The notes beneath the pieces are model-generated. The model did no database searches. It worked only from the letters and a program-made list of their open reading frames with translations, and was not told where the DNA came from. Made by a program: the position numbers and the translations under genes. 64,000 nt of DNA from an uncultured Lachnospiraceae bacterium (GTDB taxonomy: Bacteria; Bacillota; Clostridia; Lachnospirales; Lachnospiraceae), in NCBI GenBank assembly GCA_945949045.1, contig CAMFDG010000006.1, forward strand, positions 1 through 64,000, in the 5' to 3' direction. Each line of letters begins with the position of its first letter. Position 1 is the stretch's first letter. This document shows, in pieces, positions 37,358 to 47,455 of the stretch.

Positions 37358-39394
37358 ATGTTAAAGAAAGCGGATATCGGCGTAGGTTTGTATTTGCTCT
37401 GCGCCATTATATTTTTTATTGTTCCGATTCCGTCTATTCTGTTGGATGTCATGCTGGCACTGAATATCTCCATCGCACTGATCATATTGTTTAATGTGCT
37501 GTTCGTGCAGGAGGTTCTGGATATGTCCTTTTTCCCGACCCTGCTTTTGTTTACAACCATCTTTCGTATTTCCTTAAATGTATCCTCGACCCGTCTGATT
37601 CTCCTCACCGGAGATCCGGGTAACGTGGTAAAGACTTTCGGAAGCTTTGTGGGCGGCGGAGATATGGTGGTTGGTACCATCGTATTTATCGTACTGGTAT
37701 TGATCCAGTTCATCGTCATCAACAAAGGTTCCGAGCGTGTATCCGAGGTAACGGCACGATTCACATTGGATGCTATGCCCGGTAAACAGATGGCTATCGA
37801 CGCAGACTTAAACACCGGGGCTATCACCGATGAGGAGGCGAAGCACCGCCGGGAAAAGATCCAGAAGGAATCTTCCTTCTTCGGTGCCATGGATGGTGCC
37901 ACCAAGTATGTGAAGGGAGATGCCACCGCGGGTCTCATCATTACCTTTATCAATCTCATCGGCGGAACCATCATGGGTGTTATGAACCAGGGACTGGAAT
38001 TTGCAGATGCCATCAAGCAGTTTGGTCTTCTGACCATCGGTGACGGTCTGGTATCCCAGATCCCTTCCCTGCTGATTTCCCTGGCTACCGGTATCCTGAT
38101 CACCAAGGGCTCCAATGAGGCTGATTTTTCCGGCATTCTGGTCAAGCAGCTGTTTGGAATCCCCAAAGTACTTTACATTGTCGGTACAGTCATTATTTTC
38201 CTGGGAATTGCTACGCCGCTGAATCCGGTGCTTTTTATCGCCCTGGGTGTGGCTTTTCTGATTGCGGGAAAGAGCATCAGCAGGGATATCGGGGAGGAAT
38301 CCATCGAGGAGGAGGTCCAGCAGGCGGAAACCGAGGCCGAGGAGATCCGAAAGCCGGAAAATGTGGTCTCTCTATTGCAGGTCGATCCCATCGAGCTGGA
38401 ATTCGGATATGGCATCATTCCTCTTGCGGATGTGAACCAGGGAGGGGACCTTCTGGACCGCGTCGTGATGATTCGCAGACAGATTGCATTGGAACTGGGA
38501 ACTGTGGTTCCGATTATTCGTCTGAGGGATAACATTCAGTTGAATCCGAACCAGTATATCATTAAGATCAAGGGCGTTCAGATCACCGAGGGAGAAATTC
38601 TCTTTGACCATTATATGGCCATGAATCCGGGATATGTGGAGGAGGAGATCACCGGTATCCCGACTTTCGAGCCTTCCTTCCATCTGCCGGCTATCTGGAT
38701 CACGGAGGCTCAGAGAGAGCGGGCAGAAAGTCTTGGCTATACGGTAGTGGATGCGCCTTCCATCATCGCGACCCATCTGACAGAGGTGATCCGAAGTCAT
38801 ATTGCAGAGCTGCTCACCAGACAGGATGTCCAGAATCTGATCAACAACCTGAAAGAATCCAATCCGGTACTGGTGGATGAGCTGACACCAAAGCTTCTGG
38901 GACTGGGAGAAATCCAGAAGGTTCTGCAGAATCTTCTGGAGGAGGGTATCTCCATCCGGGATCTCCTCACCATCTGCGAGTCGCTGGCGGATCACGCCCA
39001 GACTACAAGGGATACAGATGTCCTCACGGAGTATGTAAGGCAGAGCTTAAAGCCGGCCATCTCCGGCAAGTATTTTCCGGCGAATGAGACCACATCGGTC
39101 ATCACGCTGGATCCGAAAGTGGAGCAGGAGATCATGTCCTCGGTGAAGCAGACGGAGCAGGGGGCGTATCTTACGCTGGATCCGGAGAAGACAAGGGCAA
39201 TCATGGACTCCGTGGGCACAGAGACCCAGAAGCTGGAGAGCCTGGGGAAGAGCCCGATTATTGTGACTTCGCCCATCGTGCGGATGTACTTTAAAAAACT
39301 GACGGAGGACTATTTCAAGGATTTGATTGTGGTATCCTACAATGAGGTGGAATCTGATGTGGAGCTGCAGTCAGTAGGGATGGTGACAGCATAA
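37358..39394 (+). CDS. flhA: Flagellar biosynthesis protein FlhA
   Basis: 678 aa; polytopic N-half, SEVTARFTLDAMPGKQMAIDADLNTGAITDEEAKHRR. Confidence 0.96.
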   Translation: MLKKADIGVGLYLLCAIIFFIVPIPSILLDVMLALNISIALIILFNVLFVQEVLDMSFFPTLLLFTTIFRISLNVSSTRLILLTGDPGNVVKTFGSFVGGGDMVVGTIVFIVLVLIQFIVINKGSERVSEVTARFTLDAMPGKQMAIDADLNTGAITDEEAKHRREKIQKESSFFGAMDGATKYVKGDATAGLIITFINLIGGTIMGVMNQGLEFADAIKQFGLLTIGDGLVSQIPSLLISLATGILITKGSNEADFSGILVKQLFGIPKVLYIVGTVIIFLGIATPLNPVLFIALGVAFLIAGKSISRDIGEESIEEEVQQAETEAEEIRKPENVVSLLQVDPIELEFGYGIIPLADVNQGGDLLDRVVMIRRQIALELGTVVPIIRLRDNIQLNPNQYIIKIKGVQITEGEILFDHYMAMNPGYVEEEITGIPTFEPSFHLPAIWITEAQRERAESLGYTVVDAPSIIATHLTEVIRSHIAELLTRQDVQNLINNLKESNPVLVDELTPKLLGLGEIQKVLQNLLEEGISIRDLLTICESLADHAQTTRDTDVLTEYVRQSLKPAISGKYFPANETTSVITLDPKVEQEIMSSVKQTEQGAYLTLDPEKTRAIMDSVGTETQKLESLGKSPIIVTSPIVRMYFKKLTEDYFKDLIVVSYNEVESDVELQSVGMVTA

Positions 39395-40642
39395 ATGACG
39401 ATTAATAAATTTCAGGGAAAAACAAAGGAAGAGGCTATTGAGAAGGCACGAAATGAATTTGGTTCCGGCGCGGTAATTATGAACGTGAAGGAAATCAAAC
39501 CCAAGGGATTGTTCCGGGCTTTTAAAAGCTCGACCTATGAGGTGACTGCGGCCATGGAGGAGAGAGAGTCTTTTGCCTCACAGCTTCACAACATGCCAAG
39601 AAAGACCACGGAAGGTCATGAGGCGATTAATCTGGCGGCAGATGAAAAGATCGAGATTCCCAGGCAGGAGAAAAAACCGGCCTTTGTACCTTCTGGCCGT
39701 CCGAAAACCAATTCGGAAAAAGAAGTGCCGGAGGAGAGTAAGCTCGAGCAGCGTCTGGAGGATCTGTCTGACCGGCTGGAAAAAACCCTGGGCACGGCGA
39801 AGAAAGAGGACAAGAGGGATAAGGCTCTTTCTGAGCCATCCTCAGAGGAACTGAATTTTGTACGGATTCTCTATAATACGCTGATTAAAAATGAAGTGAA
39901 TGAGAAATATGTCAATCAGATCCTGGATGAGATCGAGAAATTCATGCGGCCGGGAAGCAGCGTAGATACCATCCTCTCCAATGTATACCAGAAGCTCATT
40001 CTTCGCTTTGGACAGCCGAGGACGATCGAGCTTTCCGGGGAGCGGCCGGATGTGATTTTCTTCATCGGTCCCACCGGAGTCGGAAAGACAACGACAATTG
40101 CCAAGATCGCCTCCAAATACAAGGTGGAATATGAGAGAAGGGTGGCCTTTATCACGGCGGATACTTACCGGATCGCAGCAACGGAGCAGCTGGCCGTATA
40201 TGCCAATATTCTGGATGCACCTATGGAAATTGTGTATTCCAGAGAGGATCTGAATGCTGCCATTGCAAAATTTGAGGATTATGATCTGGTGTTTGTGGAC
40301 ACAGCCGGATTTTCCCATAAAAATGAGTCCCAGAGAGAGGATATCAGACAGCTTTTGGAGGGCGTGGACCCGAAATACCGGACAGAAACCTATCTGGTGC
40401 TGTCTGCGACTACGAAATACCGGGATCTTTTGGAAATCGTGGATATTTACCATGAGATCGCCGATTATAAGCTGATTTTTACCAAACTGGATGAGACCAC
40501 TGCGTATGGAAATCTGCTGAATGTGAAGCTGTATTCCGGCGCAGACCTGTCCTATGCCACCAACGGACAGAATGTACCCGACGACATTGAGGTATTTGAT
40601 ACCCAAAAGATTGTAAAGCAGTTACTAGGAGGCAATTCTTAA
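39395..40642 (+). CDS. flhF: Flagellar biosynthesis GTPase FlhF
   Basis: 415 aa; FFIGPTGVGKTTTIAKIASKYKVEYERRVAFITADTYRIAATEQL, VDTAGFSHKN. Confidence 0.95.
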   Translation: MTINKFQGKTKEEAIEKARNEFGSGAVIMNVKEIKPKGLFRAFKSSTYEVTAAMEERESFASQLHNMPRKTTEGHEAINLAADEKIEIPRQEKKPAFVPSGRPKTNSEKEVPEESKLEQRLEDLSDRLEKTLGTAKKEDKRDKALSEPSSEELNFVRILYNTLIKNEVNEKYVNQILDEIEKFMRPGSSVDTILSNVYQKLILRFGQPRTIELSGERPDVIFFIGPTGVGKTTTIAKIASKYKVEYERRVAFITADTYRIAATEQLAVYANILDAPMEIVYSREDLNAAIAKFEDYDLVFVDTAGFSHKNESQREDIRQLLEGVDPKYRTETYLVLSATTKYRDLLEIVDIYHEIADYKLIFTKLDETTAYGNLLNVKLYSGADLSYATNGQNVPDDIEVFDTQKIVKQLLGGNS

Positions 40643-41520
40643 TGGATCAGGCACAGCAGCTACGAAATGTGATAAAAATGCATAATGCCGAGCAGAAAAG
40701 CAGTGCGAGAGTGGTTACGGTGACCAGCGGTAAGGGCGGCGTGGGCAAATCCAACCTGTCGGTCAATCTGGCGGTGCAGCTTCGGAGACAGGGAAAAAGA
40801 GTGCTGATCTTCGATGCTGATTTTGGTCTTGCCAATGTGGAAGTCATGTTCGGAGCCATTCCCCGCTTCAATCTTTCGGATTTTATCTACCGGGGAAAGA
40901 GCATCAGAGAGGTAATCACGCCGGGACCTATGGAAATCGGGTTTATTTCCGGCGGTTCAGGGATCATGGGACTTAACAATCTGGACCGGGACCAGATTAT
41001 GTATCTTGTAAAGGCAATTGAGGAGTTGAATGATCTGGCAGATTTTATTATTATAGATACTGGAGCAGGAATATCCGATCAGGTGCTGGAATTTGTGCTG
41101 GCCAGCCCGGAGGTGCTTCTTGTTTCCACACCGGAGCCCAGCTCACTGACGGATTCCTACTCGCTTCTTAAGACACTGTATAGGAATCCGGGCTTTCAGG
41201 GAGAGGGAACCTCGATTCACATTGTTTCCAACCGGGTGGCCTCCGCGGAAGAGGGGCAGGCGGTATACGATAAGCTGAATTCCGTGGTTTCCAAGTTCCT
41301 TCACGGAAGTTTAAATTATCTGGGCATGATTCCCCAGGATTCGGTTCTGGAGAAGGCTGTACGCCAGCAGAAACCGGTATCTATGCTGGATCCGGAGGCA
41401 AAGTCCTCCAGAGCCTTTGAGGTACTGACAGGGAATCTCTTAAACGGTACACACAATCAGATAAGACCGCGCTGGGGGATCGGACAACTGTTTTCCAGTT
41501 TACTTCAGGGCAGAAAATAG
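40642..41520 (+). CDS. flhG: MinD/ParA-like ATPase FlhG (YlxH)
   Basis: 292 aa; VVTVTSGKGGVGKSNLSVNLAVQLRRQGKRVLIFDADFGLANVEVMFG. Confidence 0.95.
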   Translation: MDQAQQLRNVIKMHNAEQKSSARVVTVTSGKGGVGKSNLSVNLAVQLRRQGKRVLIFDADFGLANVEVMFGAIPRFNLSDFIYRGKSIREVITPGPMEIGFISGGSGIMGLNNLDRDQIMYLVKAIEELNDLADFIIIDTGAGISDQVLEFVLASPEVLLVSTPEPSSLTDSYSLLKTLYRNPGFQGEGTSIHIVSNRVASAEEGQAVYDKLNSVVSKFLHGSLNYLGMIPQDSVLEKAVRQQKPVSMLDPEAKSSRAFEVLTGNLLNGTHNQIRPRWGIGQLFSSLLQGRK

Positions 41521-41530
41521 GAGAAAATTT

Positions 41531-42274
41531 ATGAAGCTATCAAATGTGATTCGACCGGGAGATAAAATCGATATCAAGCTCATTCATCAGATGAATCGAG
41601 AGGGAAACGGTGGGGAACAGGCGGCATTGTATCAGAGCAGAGTCTGTGATCAGACCTCCGAGACCGATCTGGAGATTGAGATGCCCTTCAGCGGAGGGAA
41701 AATGATTCTTTTTCCGATGGGGGCGGAATGCCATTTTGTCTTCTATACGAAGGGGGGTATGTACCAGTGTGACGGAAGGGTGCAGAAGCGGTATAAGGAG
41801 GGAAATCTTTATTTCCTTTCGGTGCGGATAACAACGGCGCCGGAGAAGTTTCAGAGAAGAGAGTTCTTCCGGATCGATTATGTGGTTCCGCTTCAGTATT
41901 ATGAGATCACAGAGGAGATGGCAAAACTGGAAACTACGGAGGAGATTATTGCAGCCCTTGGCGGGGTTGAGGAGGAGCAGAAGCCTTATAAGGGCATGAT
42001 TCAGGATATCAGTGGAGGGGGCGTCCGCTTTTCCGCAGAACGTCTGCCCCAGAGGGGGGATTATCTTCTCTTGTCGTTTCATCTGAAAAATGAGAGACTG
42101 GATGAGGTGTTTTACCTGGTGAGTCAGGTAGTTGCGGTCCAGGAGCATCCCACAGTCAGGAATATGTATATTCAGCGTGTGAAGTTCATTTTCCGGGATC
42201 TCAAGATTCGTGAAAGGATTGTGCGTTTCGTTTTTGAGGAAGAAAGAAAGCTTCGCAGGAAAGAAGTAGGGTAG
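41531..42274 (+). CDS. PilZ-domain flagellar brake protein (YcgR-like)
   Basis: 247 aa; FQRREFFRIDYVVPLQYY (RxxxR) and QDISGGGVRFSAE (DxSxxG) c-di-GMP-binding motifs. Confidence 0.88.
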   Translation: MKLSNVIRPGDKIDIKLIHQMNREGNGGEQAALYQSRVCDQTSETDLEIEMPFSGGKMILFPMGAECHFVFYTKGGMYQCDGRVQKRYKEGNLYFLSVRITTAPEKFQRREFFRIDYVVPLQYYEITEEMAKLETTEEIIAALGGVEEEQKPYKGMIQDISGGGVRFSAERLPQRGDYLLLSFHLKNERLDEVFYLVSQVVAVQEHPTVRNMYIQRVKFIFRDLKIRERIVRFVFEEERKLRRKEVG

Positions 42275-42277
42275 AGA

Positions 42278-43339
42278 ATGAAAAAAAACATTTTAGTAGT
42301 TGATGATTCTGCACTCATGAGAAGAATCATGTGTGATATAATCAATACAGATTCTGATTATCAAGCAACGGATTACTGCAGAGATGGTCTGGAGGCCTAC
42401 GAGAGGCTGAAGACAAGAAGCTATGACGGGGTTGTTCTGGATATCAATATGCCGCGTATGGATGGGCTGCAGCTACTGGAGCGTCTCCAGAGGGAGCACA
42501 TTCAGGCAAATGTGGTGGTGGTCAGCACTCTGAATTCGGCGGATGTTACCATTCTGGCCATGGAGCGCGGTGCCATTGACTTTATCCAGAAGCCGACCAA
42601 TGTCATCGAGGCCAAGGGTGAGGAGTTCAAAAAGAACCTTCTTTCGGTTCTGAATACGGTATTTGACGCCGGAACTGTAAGAATACCCCTGAGAAGTCCC
42701 AGAAGGGCTTCTGCTGCAATAAAGCCGGCCGTCAGGGCACATAAGCAGTCCATAGCGGGAAACAAGCTGGTTGCCCTGGCCTGCTCGACAGGAGGACCAA
42801 AGGCACTTCAGAGTGTGATTCCGTATCTTCCCAAGAATCTGGATGCACCGATGGTTCTGGTTCAGCATATGCCGGCGGGATTTACCAAATCCATGGCGGA
42901 TCGGCTGAACGAACTGAGCGATATCACGGTGACGGAGGCAGTGGACCAGGAACCCCTGGAAAAGGGCCACGTTTACATTGCACCGGGAGGCCGGCATCTG
43001 GAGGTCGTCCGGGGAAACGATGGAGTTCATCGGATTGCACTTAGCGACATGCCGCCCATTGGAGGCCTGCGGCCCTGTGCCAATGTGATGTATGACTCTC
43101 TTTCCAGGACGGGCTATGATGAAATTGTCTGTGTTGTCCTGACGGGCATGGGGGCTGATGGTACGAATGGGATTCTTTCTCTTTCGAAAAGCAAGCAGGT
43201 GCATGTGATCGCACAGGATGAGGCCTCCTGTGTGGTTTACGGGATGCCGAGGATGATCGCGGAAGCGGGTGCCGTGGATGAGGTGGTAACTCTGACAGAC
43301 GTTGCGAAAACAATCACAAAAAATGTGGGGGTAAAATAG
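42278..43339 (+). CDS. cheB: Chemotaxis-specific protein-glutamate methylesterase CheB
   Basis: 353 aa; receiver domain ILVVDDSALMRRIM plus methylesterase ACSTGGPKALQSVIPYLP, HMPAGFTKSMADRL, LTGMGADGTNG. Confidence 0.96.
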   Translation: MKKNILVVDDSALMRRIMCDIINTDSDYQATDYCRDGLEAYERLKTRSYDGVVLDINMPRMDGLQLLERLQREHIQANVVVVSTLNSADVTILAMERGAIDFIQKPTNVIEAKGEEFKKNLLSVLNTVFDAGTVRIPLRSPRRASAAIKPAVRAHKQSIAGNKLVALACSTGGPKALQSVIPYLPKNLDAPMVLVQHMPAGFTKSMADRLNELSDITVTEAVDQEPLEKGHVYIAPGGRHLEVVRGNDGVHRIALSDMPPIGGLRPCANVMYDSLSRTGYDEIVCVVLTGMGADGTNGILSLSKSKQVHVIAQDEASCVVYGMPRMIAEAGAVDEVVTLTDVAKTITKNVGVK

Positions 43340-43340
43340 C

Positions 43341-45434
43341 ATGGATGTAAGCCAGTATCTAGAGATTTTTATTGATGAAAGCGGAGAGCATTTGCAGACA
43401 CTCAGCGACTGCATTATGGAGCTTGAGAAGGAGCCGGATAATAAGGATACCATTAATGAGATTTTCCGGGCGGCCCATTCTCTAAAAGGAATGGCCGGCA
43501 CCATGGGCTTTAAGAGAATGCAGCACCTGACCCATGATATGGAGAATGTTTTCCAGGAGGTACGCAACGATACCATCAAAGTGGACAGCCAGATGATCGA
43601 TCTTCTCTTTAAGTGTCTGGATGCCATTGACGGATATCTTGAGAATATCAAGGCAAGCTCTGACGAGGGTGAAGAGGATAACGAGGTCATCATCAGGGAA
43701 CTGAACAATTTCCTGGCGAAGGCAGAGGGAAAGGAGCCGGCACCGCAGGAGACACCGCAGGAAGCCCCCAGGGAAGAGGCTGCTGCCGATGACGCGGATA
43801 ACAGGAAATACAGAAAGATTGACCTGACGGACAGCGAGCGGGATGCGGTCATGACGGCCAAGGACAGCGGATTACATATTTACGGAATCACGGTGATCAT
43901 CCGAAAAGACTGTCTTCTGAAGGCAGCCCGTGCGTTTCTGGTGTTCCGTGCTGTTGAGGAGATCGGTGAAATTCTTGTTTATCGTCCCAGCTCACAGGAT
44001 ATCGAGGATGAGAAATTTGAGTTTGATTTCAGCCTTTATGTGGGATCACCGGAGGAATTGGACAAGGTGATTTTTGCCGCAAAGAACGTATCTGAGATTG
44101 AGGATGTGGTGGGCGAAGAACTGACGGATTTCTCCGCGAAGGATGAAGAGAAGGGGCAGACAAAGCCCGCAGCCGTGGCTGCAGAGACAAAGCCGGAGAT
44201 AAAGAAACCGGAAGTGAAGAAGCCGGAGGCAAAGTCACAGGCTCCTGCAAAGAAGCCGTCCGGCGGAAAGCCGGCCACGAGCCGGACGGTCCGTGTGGAT
44301 ATTGAAAAGCTGGATGCTCTGATGAATCAGGTATCCGAGCTGATCATTGCAAAGAACAGTCTGGTTTCCATCGGCTCCACGGAGGAGGGTGGCTTTAACA
44401 ACCAGGGATTCCATGAGCAGATTGAATACCTGGAGCGGATTACCACAAGCCTCCATGAGTCTGTGATGAAGGTACGAATGGTCCCGATTGAGAGCGTTGT
44501 CAACAAGTTCCCACGTATGATCCGTGACCTTTCCAGATCGCTGAACAAGAAGATGGAGCTGATTATGACCGGTGAGGATACCGAGCTGGATCGTACGGTT
44601 GTGGATCAGATCGGAGATCCGCTGCAGCATTTGCTCCGCAATTCCGCAGATCATGGACTTGAGGATACCGCAGTCCGTGTGCAGAGAGGAAAGCCTGAGG
44701 TTGGAAGCATTTTCTTAAATGCCTACCAGGAAGGCAATAATGTCATTATCCAGGTGGGAGATGATGGTAACGGTATCGACACGGAAGCAGTTAAGGGTAA
44801 GGCAATCGAGCGTGGTATCGTGACGCAGGAGCAGGCAGATGCCATGTCCCAGAAGGAGATTATTGATCTTTTATTTATGCCGAGCTTTTCTATGGCAAAG
44901 AAGATTACCGATATATCCGGACGAGGTGTCGGACTTGACGTTGTGAAGTCCAACATCGAGCAGCTGGGCGGCGATGTAGAGGTTCGTACCAAGCTGGGGG
45001 TTGGAACCACATTTACGGTTCGGCTTCCATTGACACTTGCTATTATTCAGGCCCTGATGGTAGTTGTCCGGGATGAGAAATATGCCATTGCCCTGGCATC
45101 CATTGCCAATATTGAGAGTGTTCCGGTTACGGATATCAAGTATGTGGAGGCGAAGGAAGTCATCCATCTCAGAGGCTGTGTGATCCCGCTGATTCGTCTG
45201 GACAGGCTGCTGGATATTGAGCCCCGGGAGAAGGATCCTGAGAACCTTACGGTTGTCATTGTGAAACGCGGAGACAGCCAGGTGGGACTTGTTGTGGATG
45301 ACCTTATGGGACAGCAGGAAATCGTTATCAAGTCTCTTGGCAAATACATTAACGGCAACAAGCTGATCAGTGGCGCAACCATTCTGGGAGACGGTGAGGT
45401 TGCACTGATTCTTGACGTCAATACATTGATGTAA
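43341..45434 (+). CDS. cheA: Chemotaxis histidine kinase CheA
   Basis: 697 aa; HPt AAHSLKGMAGTMGF, HATPase DHGLED, DDGNGID, SGRGVGLDVVKSNIEQLGG, C-terminal CheW-like domain. Confidence 0.96.
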   Translation: MDVSQYLEIFIDESGEHLQTLSDCIMELEKEPDNKDTINEIFRAAHSLKGMAGTMGFKRMQHLTHDMENVFQEVRNDTIKVDSQMIDLLFKCLDAIDGYLENIKASSDEGEEDNEVIIRELNNFLAKAEGKEPAPQETPQEAPREEAAADDADNRKYRKIDLTDSERDAVMTAKDSGLHIYGITVIIRKDCLLKAARAFLVFRAVEEIGEILVYRPSSQDIEDEKFEFDFSLYVGSPEELDKVIFAAKNVSEIEDVVGEELTDFSAKDEEKGQTKPAAVAAETKPEIKKPEVKKPEAKSQAPAKKPSGGKPATSRTVRVDIEKLDALMNQVSELIIAKNSLVSIGSTEEGGFNNQGFHEQIEYLERITTSLHESVMKVRMVPIESVVNKFPRMIRDLSRSLNKKMELIMTGEDTELDRTVVDQIGDPLQHLLRNSADHGLEDTAVRVQRGKPEVGSIFLNAYQEGNNVIIQVGDDGNGIDTEAVKGKAIERGIVTQEQADAMSQKEIIDLLFMPSFSMAKKITDISGRGVGLDVVKSNIEQLGGDVEVRTKLGVGTTFTVRLPLTLAIIQALMVVVRDEKYAIALASIANIESVPVTDIKYVEAKEVIHLRGCVIPLIRLDRLLDIEPREKDPENLTVVIVKRGDSQVGLVVDDLMGQQEIVIKSLGKYINGNKLISGATILGDGEVALILDVNTLM

Positions 45435-45447
45435 CGGGGGTAAGGAT

Positions 45448-45924
45448 ATGGCATCAAATCAAACAGAGGCAATTGAAAGCAGAGATAAGCAGGTAAAGCA
45501 GTATATTGTTGTTCAGATTGGCAGTGAGAAGTACGGAATCGATATCAGCTATGTTGATAATATTGTCCGCATGCAGAAAATCACGCGGGTGCCTAAGGCA
45601 CAGCCGTATTTTAAAGGAATCATCAATCTGCGCGGTGAGATCGTGCCGGTGATGAGCATCCGAAAAAAGATGGGGCTGGAGGACGATGTGATTACAGGGG
45701 CCTCCAGGATCATCATCCTCAAAATTGAGGACAAGGGATCTCTCGGCGTGATGGTGGACGCAGTGAACGAGGTGGTCAATCTCACGGAAGACCAGATTGA
45801 GACTAACAATATCAGTTCAAGCCATGCAAAGGATACATTTATCAACGGAATCGGAAAGAATGGGGATCAGTTAATTTCCCTGTTTGAAATCAATGCAATT
45901 ATTGATGAAAAGGATAATGTATAA
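45448..45924 (+). CDS. cheW: Chemotaxis coupling protein CheW
   Basis: 158 aa; YIVVQIGSEKYGIDISYVDNIVR, ITRVPKAQPYFKGIINLRGEIVPVMSIRKKMGL. Confidence 0.95.
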   Translation: MASNQTEAIESRDKQVKQYIVVQIGSEKYGIDISYVDNIVRMQKITRVPKAQPYFKGIINLRGEIVPVMSIRKKMGLEDDVITGASRIIILKIEDKGSLGVMVDAVNEVVNLTEDQIETNNISSSHAKDTFINGIGKNGDQLISLFEINAIIDEKDNV

Positions 45925-45937
45925 TTTATGATGGAAA

Positions 45938-45981
45938 TATAGTGAGGCAGCAGTCAGGTTCACAGGTGCTGCCTCACTATA
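45938..45981. repeat. 15-bp perfect intercistronic inverted repeat between cheW and cheC
   Basis: tatagtgaggcagca (45938-45952) / tgctgcctcactata (45967-45981), 14-nt loop, no T run. Confidence 0.85.
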
Positions 45982-46001
45982 AATGGTTATTGGAGGAAAG
46001 T

Positions 46002-46622
46002 ATGGAAAATTTTACATTGGACCATGTCAATGAGATGTACATGGATGTGCTGCGGGAAATCGGCAATATCGGAGCAGGAAATGCTATGACATCACTGGCC
46101 AGCATGATCAATGAAAAGGTAGATATGCATGTCCCGAAGGTGGAGCTGATGGAGGCCTCCAAGCTTGGCTCTGCAATCTGCCCGGAGGATGAGATCATCG
46201 TCGGTATTTTTCTTGAGGTGACTCATGATATATCGGGCAGTATGATGTTCCTGATGCGGATGGATTCTGCTCATTATCTGGTGGACCGTCTGATGGGAAC
46301 CGCAACGGGGAAGGATGACCCCTTCAATGAGATGGAGCTTTCCGCCTTGAAGGAGATTGGCAATATCATTGCGGCATCATATCTGTCCGCGCTTTCCAGC
46401 ATGACGAATATGACGATTGCACCATCGGTTCCTTATATCGCAGTGGATATGGCGGCGGCGATCTTAAGTGTACCGGCAATCCAGTTTGGACAGTATGGAA
46501 ACAATGCGCTGCTGATTGAGACAGAGTTTGGGGATGAACAGATGATTAACGGTTATTTTATTTTGATGCCGGAGGAGAATTCCTACGCAAAAATTCTGTC
46601 TTCCCTTGGTATTACACTATAG
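46002..46622 (+). CDS. cheC: Chemotaxis phosphatase CheC (likely start 46002; ORF track opens at 45942)
   Basis: DVLREIGNIGAGNAMTSLASMINEKVDM and LSALKEIGNIIAASYLSALSSMTNM (two E-x2-N phosphatase motifs). Confidence 0.95.
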   Translation: MENFTLDHVNEMYMDVLREIGNIGAGNAMTSLASMINEKVDMHVPKVELMEASKLGSAICPEDEIIVGIFLEVTHDISGSMMFLMRMDSAHYLVDRLMGTATGKDDPFNEMELSALKEIGNIIAASYLSALSSMTNMTIAPSVPYIAVDMAAAILSVPAIQFGQYGNNALLIETEFGDEQMINGYFILMPEENSYAKILSSLGITL

Positions 46623-46634
46623 GAGACAGAGAAG

Positions 46635-47120
46635 ATGGGAGAGATCATTAAGGTCGGTATGGCAGACTTAAAGATCGGACGGGCTCCGGATACTCTTACA
46701 ACATTGGGTCTTGGCTCCTGTATCGGATTGACACTGTATGATCCGGCTGCGAAGATTGGCGGACTTGTCCATTATATGCTGCCTGACAGTACAAAACTGA
46801 AAAATAATACGAATATTGCCAAATTTGGAGATACGGGCATCCGGGAGCTTCTCCGCCTGATTCTGGAGGCGGGGGCCACGAAGCGCAAGCTGGTTGCCAA
46901 AATTGCAGGGGGAGCCAGCATGTTTGAGATGAGCGGGCTGTCCTCCATTGGCAGCGTCGGCGAGAGGAATGCTGAGGCTGCAAAACAGCTTTTAAAGGAG
47001 CTTCAGATTCCTCTGATCGCAGAGGATACCGGTTTGAATTATGGACGAACGGTGGAGCTGAACTGTGAAAACGGAGATTTCCTGATCAAATCGGTAGGCA
47101 GGGGATCAAAGGTCATATAG
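46635..47120 (+). CDS. cheD: Chemoreceptor glutamine deamidase CheD
   Basis: 161 aa; LTTLGLGSCIGLTLYDPAAKIGGLVHYMLPDS, KIAGGASMF. Confidence 0.95.
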   Translation: MGEIIKVGMADLKIGRAPDTLTTLGLGSCIGLTLYDPAAKIGGLVHYMLPDSTKLKNNTNIAKFGDTGIRELLRLILEAGATKRKLVAKIAGGASMFEMSGLSSIGSVGERNAEAAKQLLKELQIPLIAEDTGLNYGRTVELNCENGDFLIKSVGRGSKVI

Positions 47121-47129
47121 GAGAAAACA

Positions 47130-47432
47130 ATGAAAACAAAAGCAGTGCCGGCGATGATTATGCTGACCGCAGGACTGATTGACTGTATCTTTTCCATTTA
47201 CTGTCATCTGCCTCTCCTTCGGTTCACCTGGCAGCTTCTGGTGGTGCTTCTCATATTTTATGTTCTGGGCTGTGTGGTACAGCTGGTTCTGGACAAGAAT
47301 TTTGCTGAAATGGAGCAGACGGATGAGAATCAGGAAGAGAGTAAAGAGGCTGACGGGGAAGAACAGCAGGAGGCAGAGGACGGACAGGAAGCATCGCAGG
47401 AGAATCCGAAGCAGGATGATGCCGGTGTGTAA
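47130..47432 (+). CDS. Small membrane protein of unknown function between cheD and sigD
   Basis: 100 aa; two hydrophobic segments and an acidic Glu/Gln-rich tail; start preceded by aggagaaaac. Confidence 0.6.
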   Translation: MKTKAVPAMIMLTAGLIDCIFSIYCHLPLLRFTWQLLVVLLIFYVLGCVVQLVLDKNFAEMEQTDENQEESKEADGEEQQEAEDGQEASQENPKQDDAGV

Positions 47433-47455
47433 ACAAATCACTTGGAGCGGGTTAG

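Noticed and set aside
36403-38166. 587-aa minus-strand ORF opposite flhB/flhA
   Set aside because: Antisense to clear FlhB/FlhA; no domain signal
42473-43861. 462-aa minus-strand ORF opposite cheB/cheA
   Set aside because: Antisense shadow of CheB/CheA
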